This document shows positions 56,780 to 64,000 of a DNA stretch of 64,000 bases, piece by piece (position 1 is the first letter of the stretch; each line of letters starts with the position of its first letter). The stretch is from the NCBI GenBank assembly GCA_004010935.1, contig CP026511.1, forward strand, positions 2,108,001 through 2,172,000, given 5' to 3'. The translations under genes were made by a program, and so were the position numbers. The stretch comes from Pseudomonadaceae bacterium SI-3. GTDB lineage: Bacteria; Pseudomonadota; Gammaproteobacteria; Pseudomonadales; Pseudomonadaceae. The notes under the pieces were generated by a model that saw nothing but the letters and a program-made list of their open reading frames with translations, did no database searches and was not told the origin of the DNA.

Positions 56780-57799
56780 CTATTTCCTTGGGTCGAAAGC
56801 ATCGCGAGCAGCCTCTCCGATAAACACCAGGAGGGTCAGCATGACGGCTAGCACCATGAATGCGCTAATGCCCAGCCACGGCGCCTGCAGATTCGCCTTG
56901 CCTTGTGCGACTAGCTCACCCAGCGAAGGCGCGCCAGGCGGCAAGCCGAAGCCAAGGAAATCCAAGGCGGTCAGGGTGCCGATCGCTCCTGTGAGGATGA
57001 ATGGCATGAAGGTCATGGTCGACACCATCGCGTTGGGCAGAATGTGGCGGAACATGATTGCGCCGTTGCGCATGCCCAGGGCGCGTGCTGCCCGTACGTA
57101 TTCGAGATTACGGCCGCGTAGGAACTCAGCCCGAACTACATCGACCAGGCTCATCCAGGAGAACAACAGCATGATGCCGAGCAGCCACCAGAAGTTCGGC
57201 TGCACAAAGCTTGCAAGGATGATCAGCAGATAGAGCACCGGCAGGCCGGACCATATTTCCAGGACTCGCTGACCAACGAGGTCGACCCAGCCGCCGTAGA
57301 AACCCTGCAGCGCGCCGGCAATTACGCCGATCACCGAGCTGATAAGTGTCAGGGTCAGCGCAAACAAAACCGAGATCCGAAAGCCGTAGATGACTCTTGC
57401 GAGCACGTCGCGCCCCTGGTCATCGGTGCCTAGCCAGTTCTCCCAGGATGGCGGGGCGGGAGCGGGTACCTGCAGATCGTAGTTGATACTGGAATGATGA
57501 AAGGGAATCGGCGGCCAGACCATCCAGCCACCTTTCTTCTCGATCAGTTCCTGAATGTAAGGTCCTTTGTAGTTGGCCTGCAGTGGAAACTCGCCCCCGA
57601 AGACGGTCTCTGGATAGCGCTTGAACACGGGCACATACCAGTCGCCATCGAAACGAACCACGATCGGCTTGTCGTTGGCAATCAGCTCGGCGCCTAGGCT
57701 GAGTACGAACAGGGTCAGAAAGATCCACAGTGACCACCAGCCGCGCTTGTGGGCCTTGAACAGGGCGAACCGGCGCTGGTTCAGCGGCGAAAGCTTCAT
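56780..57799 (-). CDS. nppC: Peptide ABC transporter permease (NppC/YejE type)
   Basis: A 339-residue permease with an N-terminal helix (WWSLWIFLTLFVLSLGAELI), a large periplasmic segment at about 50-115, and the OppC-like domain: NWLGTDDQGRDVLARVIYGF, YVRAARALGMRNGAIMFRHI (EAA loop) and LDFLGFGLPPGAPSLGELVA. It forms the channel with NppB. One base separates it from nppD and one from nppB, so the operon is tightly translated. Confidence 0.94.
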   Translation of the reverse strand: MKLSPLNQRRFALFKAHKRGWWSLWIFLTLFVLSLGAELIANDKPIVVRFDGDWYVPVFKRYPETVFGGEFPLQANYKGPYIQELIEKKGGWMVWPPIPFHHSSINYDLQVPAPAPPSWENWLGTDDQGRDVLARVIYGFRISVLFALTLTLISSVIGVIAGALQGFYGGWVDLVGQRVLEIWSGLPVLYLLIILASFVQPNFWWLLGIMLLFSWMSLVDVVRAEFLRGRNLEYVRAARALGMRNGAIMFRHILPNAMVSTMTFMPFILTGAIGTLTALDFLGFGLPPGAPSLGELVAQGKANLQAPWLGISAFMVLAVMLTLLVFIGEAARDAFDPRK

Positions 57800-57800
57800 C

Positions 57801-58874
57801 TCAAGCCTCCCTGCTTTCGAAGTCGATTCGGGGATCGACGAGCGTATAGGTCAGGTCGCCGATGAGCTTGACCACCAGACCGAGCAAGGTGAAGAGGAAA
57901 AGCGTGCCGAACACGACGGGATAATCACGATTGATGGCTGCCTCGAAACTAAGCAGGCCAAGGCCGTCTAGCGAGAAAATGACCTCGATCAGCAGTGAGC
58001 CGGTGAAAAACATGCCGATAAATGCTGAGGGGAAGCCAGCAATAATGATCAGCATTGCGTTACGGAACACGTGGCCATACAACACGCGATTTTTGCTCAA
58101 GCCTTTGGCGCGTGCCGTGATGACGTACTGCTTGTTTATTTCATCGAGGAAGCTGTTTTTCGTCAGCAAGGTGAGCGTCGCGAAATTTCCGATCACCAAT
58201 GCCGTAACGGGAAGCGCAAGATGCCAGAAGTAGTCGATGATCTTGCCGGTGAGCGAAAGCTCTTCAAAGTTTCCGGAGGTCAGCCCCCTCAGTGGGAACC
58301 AGTTCCAATAACTGCCTCCGGCGAACAGCACGATCAGCAGGATGGCGAACAGGAACGCAGGTATTGCATAGCCAATGATGATGGCCGAACTGGTCCAGAC
58401 GTCGAATGCACTGCCATGTCGAGTTGCCTTAGCGATCCCTAGTGGGATCGATGCCAAGTACATGATGAGCGTGCTCCATAGCCCCAGCGAGATCGACACC
58501 GGCATTTTTTCGATAATCAGATCGGTCACGCTGGCATCGCGGAAAAAACTTTCACCGAAATCCAGCCGCAAGTAGTTGCTGAGCATGATCCAGAAGCGTT
58601 CTGGTGCCGGCTTGTCGAAGCCGTACAGGCGTTCGATTTCGGCTATCAGGTCAGGGTCCAGGCCTTGCCCGCCTCGATAGCTGTTGCTCCCAGTCGCGAC
58701 TTCGGATCCTCCGCCGGCGATCCGGCTGGTTGCGCCTTCGAAGCCCTCCAGCTTGGCAATCGCCTGTTCGACGGGGCCGCCAGGTGCGGCCTGAATGATG
58801 ATGAAATTGATCAGCAAGATGCCGAACAGAGTTGGGATGATCAGCAGTAGGCGCCGGAAAATGTACGCGAGCAT
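57801..58874 (-). CDS. nppB: Peptide ABC transporter permease (NppB/YejB type)
   Basis: A 357-residue OppB-like permease, starting [20 protein letters not shown] with [20 protein letters not shown]. It has a periplasmic insert near 55-100, then helices with [20 protein letters not shown] and the coupling loop [24 protein letters not shown] near residue 245 and [20 protein letters not shown]. It lies two bases after nppA2 and one before nppC. Confidence 0.94.
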   Translation of the reverse strand: MLAYIFRRLLLIIPTLFGILLINFIIIQAAPGGPVEQAIAKLEGFEGATSRIAGGGSEVATGSNSYRGGQGLDPDLIAEIERLYGFDKPAPERFWIMLSNYLRLDFGESFFRDASVTDLIIEKMPVSISLGLWSTLIMYLASIPLGIAKATRHGSAFDVWTSSAIIIGYAIPAFLFAILLIVLFAGGSYWNWFPLRGLTSGNFEELSLTGKIIDYFWHLALPVTALVIGNFATLTLLTKNSFLDEINKQYVITARAKGLSKNRVLYGHVFRNAMLIIIAGFPSAFIGMFFTGSLLIEVIFSLDGLGLLSFEAAINRDYPVVFGTLFLFTLLGLVVKLIGDLTYTLVDPRIDFESREA

Positions 58875-58876
58875 GC

Positions 58877-60754
58877 CTATTGTTCCGTCGTACGGGTGAC
58901 GCTGGTATCGGTTTCGGTCGCTGGCTCGTCTTCAAGCGGTTCCGGCTCGGGCTTGTCTACGTCTGGCTTGTTCCACCAGGTCATCAGGGCGACATCATAA
59001 CGTGGCGTTATCTCTGGGTGTGCGAGATGGTTCCAGTACGCGACACGCCAGGTCTTGATGTGCCAGTTCGGAATTACGTAGTGACCTGCGAGCAATACAC
59101 GGTCCAGCGCACGAGTGCGTGTAATCAACTCGTCCCGCGAGTCAGCGGCAATCAGCTTTTCGACTAGCACATCGATGGCGGGGTCTTTCAGCCCGATGTA
59201 ATTGCGGCTTCCTGGATTATCGGCACTCGCCGAATGCCAGTATTCACGTTGCTCATTGCCTGGCGAGCTCGACTGACCGAACCCGCTGACAATCATGTCG
59301 TAGTCACGAGAACGCAGCCGGTTGATGTATTGCGATACGTCGACGCGGCGGAGCTCAAGGTCGATGCCCAGGCTGGCGAGGTTACGCTTGTAGGGCAGCA
59401 GCACGCGCTCGAAGTCTGCTTGCAATAACAGAAACTCGAGTTTGACCGGCTTGCCCTTGGCGTCCACCATCTGGTCGTTTTCAATCTTCCAGCCGGCTGC
59501 CGTAAGCAGCTCGTAGGCCCGGCGCTGCTGTGCTCGGATGATGCCATCGGCGTTGGTTTGTGGCAGTTCGAAAGGTTTTTCGAATACCTGATCCGGAATT
59601 TTGCCGCGTAGTGGTTCGAGGATGCTCAACTCCTGCTCACTGGGCAGGCCCGAGGACGCCAGCTCGGAGTTATCGAAATAGCTGGTGGTGCGTGTGTAGG
59701 CACCATTGAATAATTGGCGATTTGTCCATTCGAAATCGAAGAGCAGCGCCAGGGCTTCTCGAACCCTTTGATCCTGCAATCGGCCTCTGCGGGTGTTGAA
59801 TATGAATCCCTGCATGCCTTGGGGATTGTGATTGGCGATCTCCTCCTTGAGGATCCGCCCGTCTTTGACGGCCTCGATATCATAGGCAGTGGCCCAGTTC
59901 TTCGCGCTCGTCTCCAGCCAGTAATCGAAGTGACCAGCCTTGAAAGCCTGGAGCGCTACGGTGTTATCGCGGTAGTAATCGATGTTGACGTGATCAAAGT
60001 TATAGAAACCTCGGTTCACCGCGAGGTTTTTGCCCCAGTAATCTTCGACGCGGGCATAACGGACTGAGCGACCCGCTTCTGCTCGCTCGATGCGATAGGG
60101 CCCGCTGCCCAACGGGGCTTCCATGCTGCCAGAGGCGAAATCTTTGTCTGCCCACCAATGCTTCGGCAGGACGGGCAGCTGGCCGAGGATCAGCGGCAGC
60201 TCTCGATTCCCTGCATGCTTGAAATCGAACCGGACGCGACGCGGGCCTTCTATCACGGCTTTTTCGACGTCAGCGTAGTAGCCACGGTAATGCGGCGCGC
60301 CCTTGCTGATCAGCGTTTCGAAAGTGAACACGACGTCCTCAGCTTCAACCGGCTCGCCGTCATGAAACTTCGCCTCGGGCCGCAGGTAGAAACGCACCCA
60401 CTCATTGTTTGGTCCTTTCTCGATCTTTTCTGCGAGCAGGCCATAAACCGTGAAGGGCTCGTCAAGGCTGTTAGTCGTCAGCGTGTCATAGACAAGGCCT
60501 ATGTCATCCGCAGCTACGCCTTTGTTGATGAACGGGTTGAGCGAATCAAAACTGCCGAAACCTGCCTGGCGCAGCGTTCCGCCTTTGGGGGCGTCCGGAT
60601 TGACATACTCAAAATGAGAAAAGTCAGACGGATATTTGGGCAGCTCACCATACAAGGTCAGCGCATGCTGCGGTGCCGCTTCGGCCAGGCCCGTGAGGGA
60701 GAGTAGGGCGAAGGTGCCCGCTTGTAGAAACACCCGACGTATCTTGCTTGTCAT
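58877..60754 (-). CDS. nppA2: Peptide ABC transporter substrate-binding protein 2 (NppA2/YejA type)
   Basis: A 625-residue family 5 extracellular solute-binding protein. The signal peptide is [20 protein letters not shown] ending near GLAEAAP, and the mature part opens [20 protein letters not shown] then [20 protein letters not shown]. Further shared features are [20 protein letters not shown] and the C-terminal proline- and glutamate-rich tail. The start at 60754 overlaps the nppA1 stop by four bases. It is closely alike to the next gene upstream. In P. aeruginosa this transporter takes up peptidyl-nucleoside antibiotics; the natural substrate is likely small peptides. Confidence 0.92.
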   Translation of the reverse strand: MTSKIRRVFLQAGTFALLSLTGLAEAAPQHALTLYGELPKYPSDFSHFEYVNPDAPKGGTLRQAGFGSFDSLNPFINKGVAADDIGLVYDTLTTNSLDEPFTVYGLLAEKIEKGPNNEWVRFYLRPEAKFHDGEPVEAEDVVFTFETLISKGAPHYRGYYADVEKAVIEGPRRVRFDFKHAGNRELPLILGQLPVLPKHWWADKDFASGSMEAPLGSGPYRIERAEAGRSVRYARVEDYWGKNLAVNRGFYNFDHVNIDYYRDNTVALQAFKAGHFDYWLETSAKNWATAYDIEAVKDGRILKEEIANHNPQGMQGFIFNTRRGRLQDQRVREALALLFDFEWTNRQLFNGAYTRTTSYFDNSELASSGLPSEQELSILEPLRGKIPDQVFEKPFELPQTNADGIIRAQQRRAYELLTAAGWKIENDQMVDAKGKPVKLEFLLLQADFERVLLPYKRNLASLGIDLELRRVDVSQYINRLRSRDYDMIVSGFGQSSSPGNEQREYWHSASADNPGSRNYIGLKDPAIDVLVEKLIAADSRDELITRTRALDRVLLAGHYVIPNWHIKTWRVAYWNHLAHPEITPRYDVALMTWWNKPDVDKPEPEPLEDEPATETDTSVTRTTEQ

Positions 60755-62604
60755 TGAGCCTTCTCCTCCAGGTCCTTCAACCACCACGCGCGCAATCCCA
60801 GCGTGTAGGGCGGTGTGGTGACGTGGGCAAACCGATTACGGTATGCCAGACGGTGGTAACTGATGTACCAATTGGGGATGGTGTAGTGATTCCAGAGCAG
60901 AACGCGGTCGATAGCGCGTGTGGCGGCTATCTGCTCGTCACGGGTCTTCGCCGCAAGCAGCTTCTCGATCATTGAGTCGACGATGGGGTTGGCGACGCCG
61001 GCGTAGTTGCGACCGCCCTTTACGTTCACCTGGCTTGAATGGAAATACAGCCACTGTTCCAGCCCAGGGCTGAGACTCTGCCCGAGTGTGGTCAAGATCA
61101 TGTCGTAGTCATACTGATCAAGCCGCTGCTTGTACTGCGCGCCATCGACAGTTCGCAGGCGGGCTGATATGCCGATCCGCGACAGGTTTTCCACATAGGG
61201 CTGAAGTATCCGCTCGAGCCCCGGATTGACCAGCAGAATCTCGAAGCTGAATGGGCGCCCCGCCTTGTCTCGAAGGCCGTCGGGCGTCAGCTTCCAGCCG
61301 GCATCCCCGAGCAAAGCCAGCGCCTTGCGCAAAGTGTCGCGTGGAATTCCGCGCCCGTCCGTTTTCGGTAATTTGAATGGCTCGGTGAAGAGCTGCGCCG
61401 GAAGTTGCTCCCTGAATGGCGAGAGCAGGAGCCATTCCCCACCTTCTGGTGTGCCGGTCGCGGAGAACACGCTGTTCGGATAGTAGCTTTCGCTGCGCTG
61501 GTAGGCCCCATAGAACAGGGCGCGGTTAGTCCACTCGAAGTCGAACAGCAGGCCCAAAGCCTGCCGCACCCTGATGTCGGCAAAGGTCGAACGACGCGCG
61601 TTCATGAACATTGCCTGGGTCTGGGTAGGGATTTCGTGCGGAATCTCTGCGCGAATCACGTCACCGCGCAGAACCGCAGGGAATTGATAGCCATTGGCCC
61701 AGTTTTTTGCTTGGTGCTCGATGTAGTAGTCGAACTCACCGACCTTAAAGGCTTCGAAGGCGACAGTCGTGTCGCGATAGAACTCCACGTCGACCCGATT
61801 GAAGTTGTACTTACCGCGATTGGCGGGGAGATCACTACCCCACCAGTTCTTCACTTTCTCGAAGGTGACGCGCCGTCCTGGCTGAACATCGCTGATTCTG
61901 TAAGGGCCACTGCCCAATGGTGGCTCGAACGTGGTTGCGCGGAAATCCCGGTCCTTCCAATAGTGTTGCGGCAGCACCGGCAATTCACCCAGGCGCATAA
62001 TCAGCAACGGCTGGCCCGGTTTGTCGAACACGAAACGAATGCGATGGCGATTAAGTATGTCGACGCGATCAACGCCCTGCAGATCGGTGCGGTAGCTCGG
62101 GTGACCATCTTTGATCAACAGCCGATAAGAAAATGCAACGTCGTAAGCCGTGATCGGGCGACCGTCGTGAAAGCGCGCCGAGTCGCGCAGGTTGAAAACC
62201 ACCCAACTATGGTTGTCGCTATACTCGATGGTCTCGGCGATCAGGCCGTACGCTGAAGCGGGTTCGTCGCCTGATGGATCATAGACGCCTGTCCCAACCA
62301 TCAGCGGCTCGTTCAGTTCAGAGACGCCATACTGGAAAAAGCCAGGTGTTGCGGTTGGGCTGGTTCCCTTGAATGTGTAAGGATTCAGCGTGTCAAACGT
62401 GCCGGAAGCCATCAGCCGCACGTTGCCACCCTTAGGCGCATCGGGGTTCACCCAATCGAAATGAGTAAAGTCTTCCGCATATTTAAGGGTGCCGAACTGC
62501 GCATAACCGTGGCTTTCGCTGATGGTGGCGAACGACGGAAAGCTCAGTCCCAGACAGCTCAACAGTAATAGGATGGGTCGCATCAAACGGTGAATCCGAT
62601 CCAT
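60751..62604 (-). CDS. nppA1: Peptide ABC transporter substrate-binding protein 1 (NppA1/YejA type)
   Basis: A 617-residue family 5 solute-binding protein with signal peptide MRPILLLLSCLGLSFPSFAT (from the Met at 62583, or seven residues longer from 62604). It shares with nppA2 the blocks [59 protein letters not shown] and [20 protein letters not shown], so the two arose by tandem duplication. It is the first gene of the operon nppA1-A2-B-C-D-fabI and overlaps nppA2 by four bases. Confidence 0.92.
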   Translation of the reverse strand: MDRIHRLMRPILLLLSCLGLSFPSFATISESHGYAQFGTLKYAEDFTHFDWVNPDAPKGGNVRLMASGTFDTLNPYTFKGTSPTATPGFFQYGVSELNEPLMVGTGVYDPSGDEPASAYGLIAETIEYSDNHSWVVFNLRDSARFHDGRPITAYDVAFSYRLLIKDGHPSYRTDLQGVDRVDILNRHRIRFVFDKPGQPLLIMRLGELPVLPQHYWKDRDFRATTFEPPLGSGPYRISDVQPGRRVTFEKVKNWWGSDLPANRGKYNFNRVDVEFYRDTTVAFEAFKVGEFDYYIEHQAKNWANGYQFPAVLRGDVIRAEIPHEIPTQTQAMFMNARRSTFADIRVRQALGLLFDFEWTNRALFYGAYQRSESYYPNSVFSATGTPEGGEWLLLSPFREQLPAQLFTEPFKLPKTDGRGIPRDTLRKALALLGDAGWKLTPDGLRDKAGRPFSFEILLVNPGLERILQPYVENLSRIGISARLRTVDGAQYKQRLDQYDYDMILTTLGQSLSPGLEQWLYFHSSQVNVKGGRNYAGVANPIVDSMIEKLLAAKTRDEQIAATRAIDRVLLWNHYTIPNWYISYHRLAYRNRFAHVTTPPYTLGLRAWWLKDLEEKAQ

Positions 62605-62724
62605 GGCGCTTTCGGTCTTTTCGGCCGGCTACAGTAACAGCTTGTATCCGCTGGAAAAAGGCCGGCCATCTGGGCAAACTGCCTTTCCCTTCAGCCGCCC
62701 GATCCTTGGGTGAGGTCTCAAATT

Positions 62725-64000
62725 TTGAGTGAAACCAGTTACGGTCTGCAGGCCTGGATAGACCGCCTGAACCAATCCGAACTGCCGGCGTTGGCGGCGG
62801 TCGTGCAGGATCTTCAGCGGATTACCGAGCAAGAGCATGCGTCTGTTCAGCAGCTGGCGGACGTGCTCCTGCGCGATGCAGCCCTGACGTCGAAGGTGCT
62901 TCGGGTTGGCAATAGCAGTTACTACAACCCGTCCCAGGAAACGATCAAGACCATCTCTCGAGCCATCGTCATGATCGGCTTCGATAACGTCCGGCTGATC
63001 AGTCTTTCGGTCAGCCTGATCGACGGTTTACTGGATCGTACGCCGCGACAACAGCTGCAGGAATTGCTCGCCCGGTCCTTTCATGCGGCGGTGCAGGCAC
63101 GCAACATTGCCGGCTACGTTCTGACCAAGCATGAGGAAGAGGTTTTCATCGCCGCGTTGCTGCACGAGGTGGGCGAGCTCGCGTTCTGGGGCTGCGGTGG
63201 CCAGCAGGCCGATGAGTTGGGTGATGCCTTGGCGGCCGGCACGGATCACGATCAAGCTGTCGAGCAGGTGCTTGGTACCAGTTTTCGCCAGCTTAACCTC
63301 GGTCTGATCAAGAGCTGGAATATCGGTGAGTTGGCAAGCTTCGCTCATGGGGCGGGCAATCTTCGGGATCCCGCAGTGCACTCCGTAAGCCTGGGGGTTC
63401 GCATTGGCGCAGCGGCCTTGAATGGGTGGGGCTGCCCGGAAATGGAAGGGCTGGTCAAGGAGTTAGCCGATTTCAGCGGCATCTCTGAAGCGGATGCGAT
63501 GCAGCAAGTCCTTGCTAGCGCGGACGAGGCGGTGAACGTTGCGACTACTTTTGGTGCCAGTCGACTGGGCAAGCTGATACCGTCCACTGACCCGGAACAG
63601 GTTCAATTGCAGCAGGCACAGCGCGCCGCGAGCCTCTTGCAGCCTGACCTGCTATTGATGCAGCAGGCCATGCAGGACCTCGGCATGATGGCCACCAATC
63701 GGGGTGATGTCGGTTTGATACTCGATACGTTGCTCAAGGGGCTGCACCAAGGCGCAGGGCTGGAGCGCGTTATGCTCACCGTTCTTGCCGATCAGCAGCG
63801 GTCGTTCCGTGCTAAGTGTGCAGTGGGTGATCAAACTCAGTCCTGGCTTGAGCAATTCGTGTTGCCCGTTGATCCGTCAGGCCAGTCGCACATCTTCAGT
63901 TATGTACTGCGCCAGCGTCAGCCACTGTGGATGGGCATTCCGGCAAGCTATAACCTCGACGAGCTGGTGAGTTTGCCGCTTCGCCAACAGTTGGGAAAAG
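62725..64000 (+). CDS. HDOD-domain protein (3' truncated by window)
   Basis: A frame open to the window end, at least 425 residues. The N-terminal HDOD domain covers about residues 15-210: LPALAAVVQDLQRITEQEHA, LRDAALTSKVLRVGNSSYYN, TISRAIVMIGFDNVRLISLS and FIAALLHEVGELAFWG. A second helical region follows, and from about residue 310 a GAF-like part (DVGLILDTLLKGLHQGAGLE) seems to start. HDOD proteins are signalling or regulatory proteins related to HD-GYP, usually without phosphodiesterase activity. The TTG at 62725 has GAGG nine bases upstream; a GTG at 62710 is in frame. It is divergent from nppA1. Confidence 0.85.
   Translation, partial: MSETSYGLQAWIDRLNQSELPALAAVVQDLQRITEQEHASVQQLADVLLRDAALTSKVLRVGNSSYYNPSQETIKTISRAIVMIGFDNVRLISLSVSLIDGLLDRTPRQQLQELLARSFHAAVQARNIAGYVLTKHEEEVFIAALLHEVGELAFWGCGGQQADELGDALAAGTDHDQAVEQVLGTSFRQLNLGLIKSWNIGELASFAHGAGNLRDPAVHSVSLGVRIGAAALNGWGCPEMEGLVKELADFSGISEADAMQQVLASADEAVNVATTFGASRLGKLIPSTDPEQVQLQQAQRAASLLQPDLLLMQQAMQDLGMMATNRGDVGLILDTLLKGLHQGAGLERVMLTVLADQQRSFRAKCAVGDQTQSWLEQFVLPVDPSGQSHIFSYVLRQRQPLWMGIPASYNLDELVSLPLRQQLGK

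Noticed and set aside
63028..63587. Minus-strand open frames at the right end
   Set aside because: They are antisense to the clear HDOD reading frame that runs on the plus strand to the end of the window.

Overview
The window is GC-rich chromosomal DNA of a gammaproteobacterium of the Pseudomonas group. The gene sets smc-zipA-ligA, xthA-GNAT-tamA-tamB, tig-clpP-clpX-lon-hupB-ppiD-fabI and a following peptide ABC operon match the arrangement I recall from Pseudomonas chromosomes. A REP pair with the Pseudomonas-type TAGGAGCGAGCTTGCTCGCG core and a GGTGGGCT/AGCCCACC hairpin point the same way; Stutzerimonas or a close relative is my best guess, by inference only. I see no phage, insertion sequence, CRISPR array, rRNA or tRNA. 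Nearly all of it looks like core or common accessory metabolism.

Layout. 1-4.7 kb: end of smc, zipA, ligA. 4.8-11.4 kb: queD, a COG2056-type antiporter, an AI-2E family permease, a Tat-exported PhoX phosphatase behind a good Pho box, zapE and ppiC. 11.5-16.4 kb: a gluconate-type locus in which a GntK-like gluconokinase is joined in frame to the small (DctQ) subunit of a TRAP transporter, followed by dctM, dctP and a LacI-family GntR-like repressor gene. 16.4-18.7 kb: a divergent LysR regulator and acyl-CoA dehydrogenase. 18.7-28.7 kb: a REP pair and the mannitol/polyol cluster (ABC transporter MtlEFGK, mannitol dehydrogenase, xylulokinase, AraC-type MtlR, fructokinase MtlZ). 28.7-37.4 kb: a PstS-like/OmpA fusion protein, exonuclease III, an acetyltransferase, TamA and TamB. 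37.8-45.5 kb: an alanine/sodium symporter, thiol peroxidase Tpx, a homoserine-dehydrogenase-like SAF protein, a second TRAP transporter, a small conserved protein and a DoxX protein. 45.8-54.3 kb: the proteostasis block. 54.3-62.6 kb: fabI as the last gene of an NppA1A2BCD/Yej-type peptide transporter operon. 62.7 kb to the end: an HDOD protein cut by the window edge.

How the parts work together. The gluconate locus would import gluconate through DctP and the fused DctQ with DctM and phosphorylate it to 6-phosphogluconate with a kinase tethered to the membrane subunit; two near-palindromic nTGnTAGCGCTAnCAn sites, one before the fusion gene and one inside its linker, are probable repressor operators. 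The mtl genes would import mannitol/arabitol, oxidise it, and phosphorylate fructose or xylulose. Several of these uptake genes carry AANAANAA motifs near their ribosome binding sites, as expected for Hfq/Crc catabolite repression. PhoX and possibly the PstS-OmpA protein look PhoB-controlled.

The most unusual item is the gluconokinase-DctQ fusion with a 22-bp operator-like palindrome embedded in the linker-coding DNA. I found nothing that clearly qualifies as an entirely unknown defence or mobile system.
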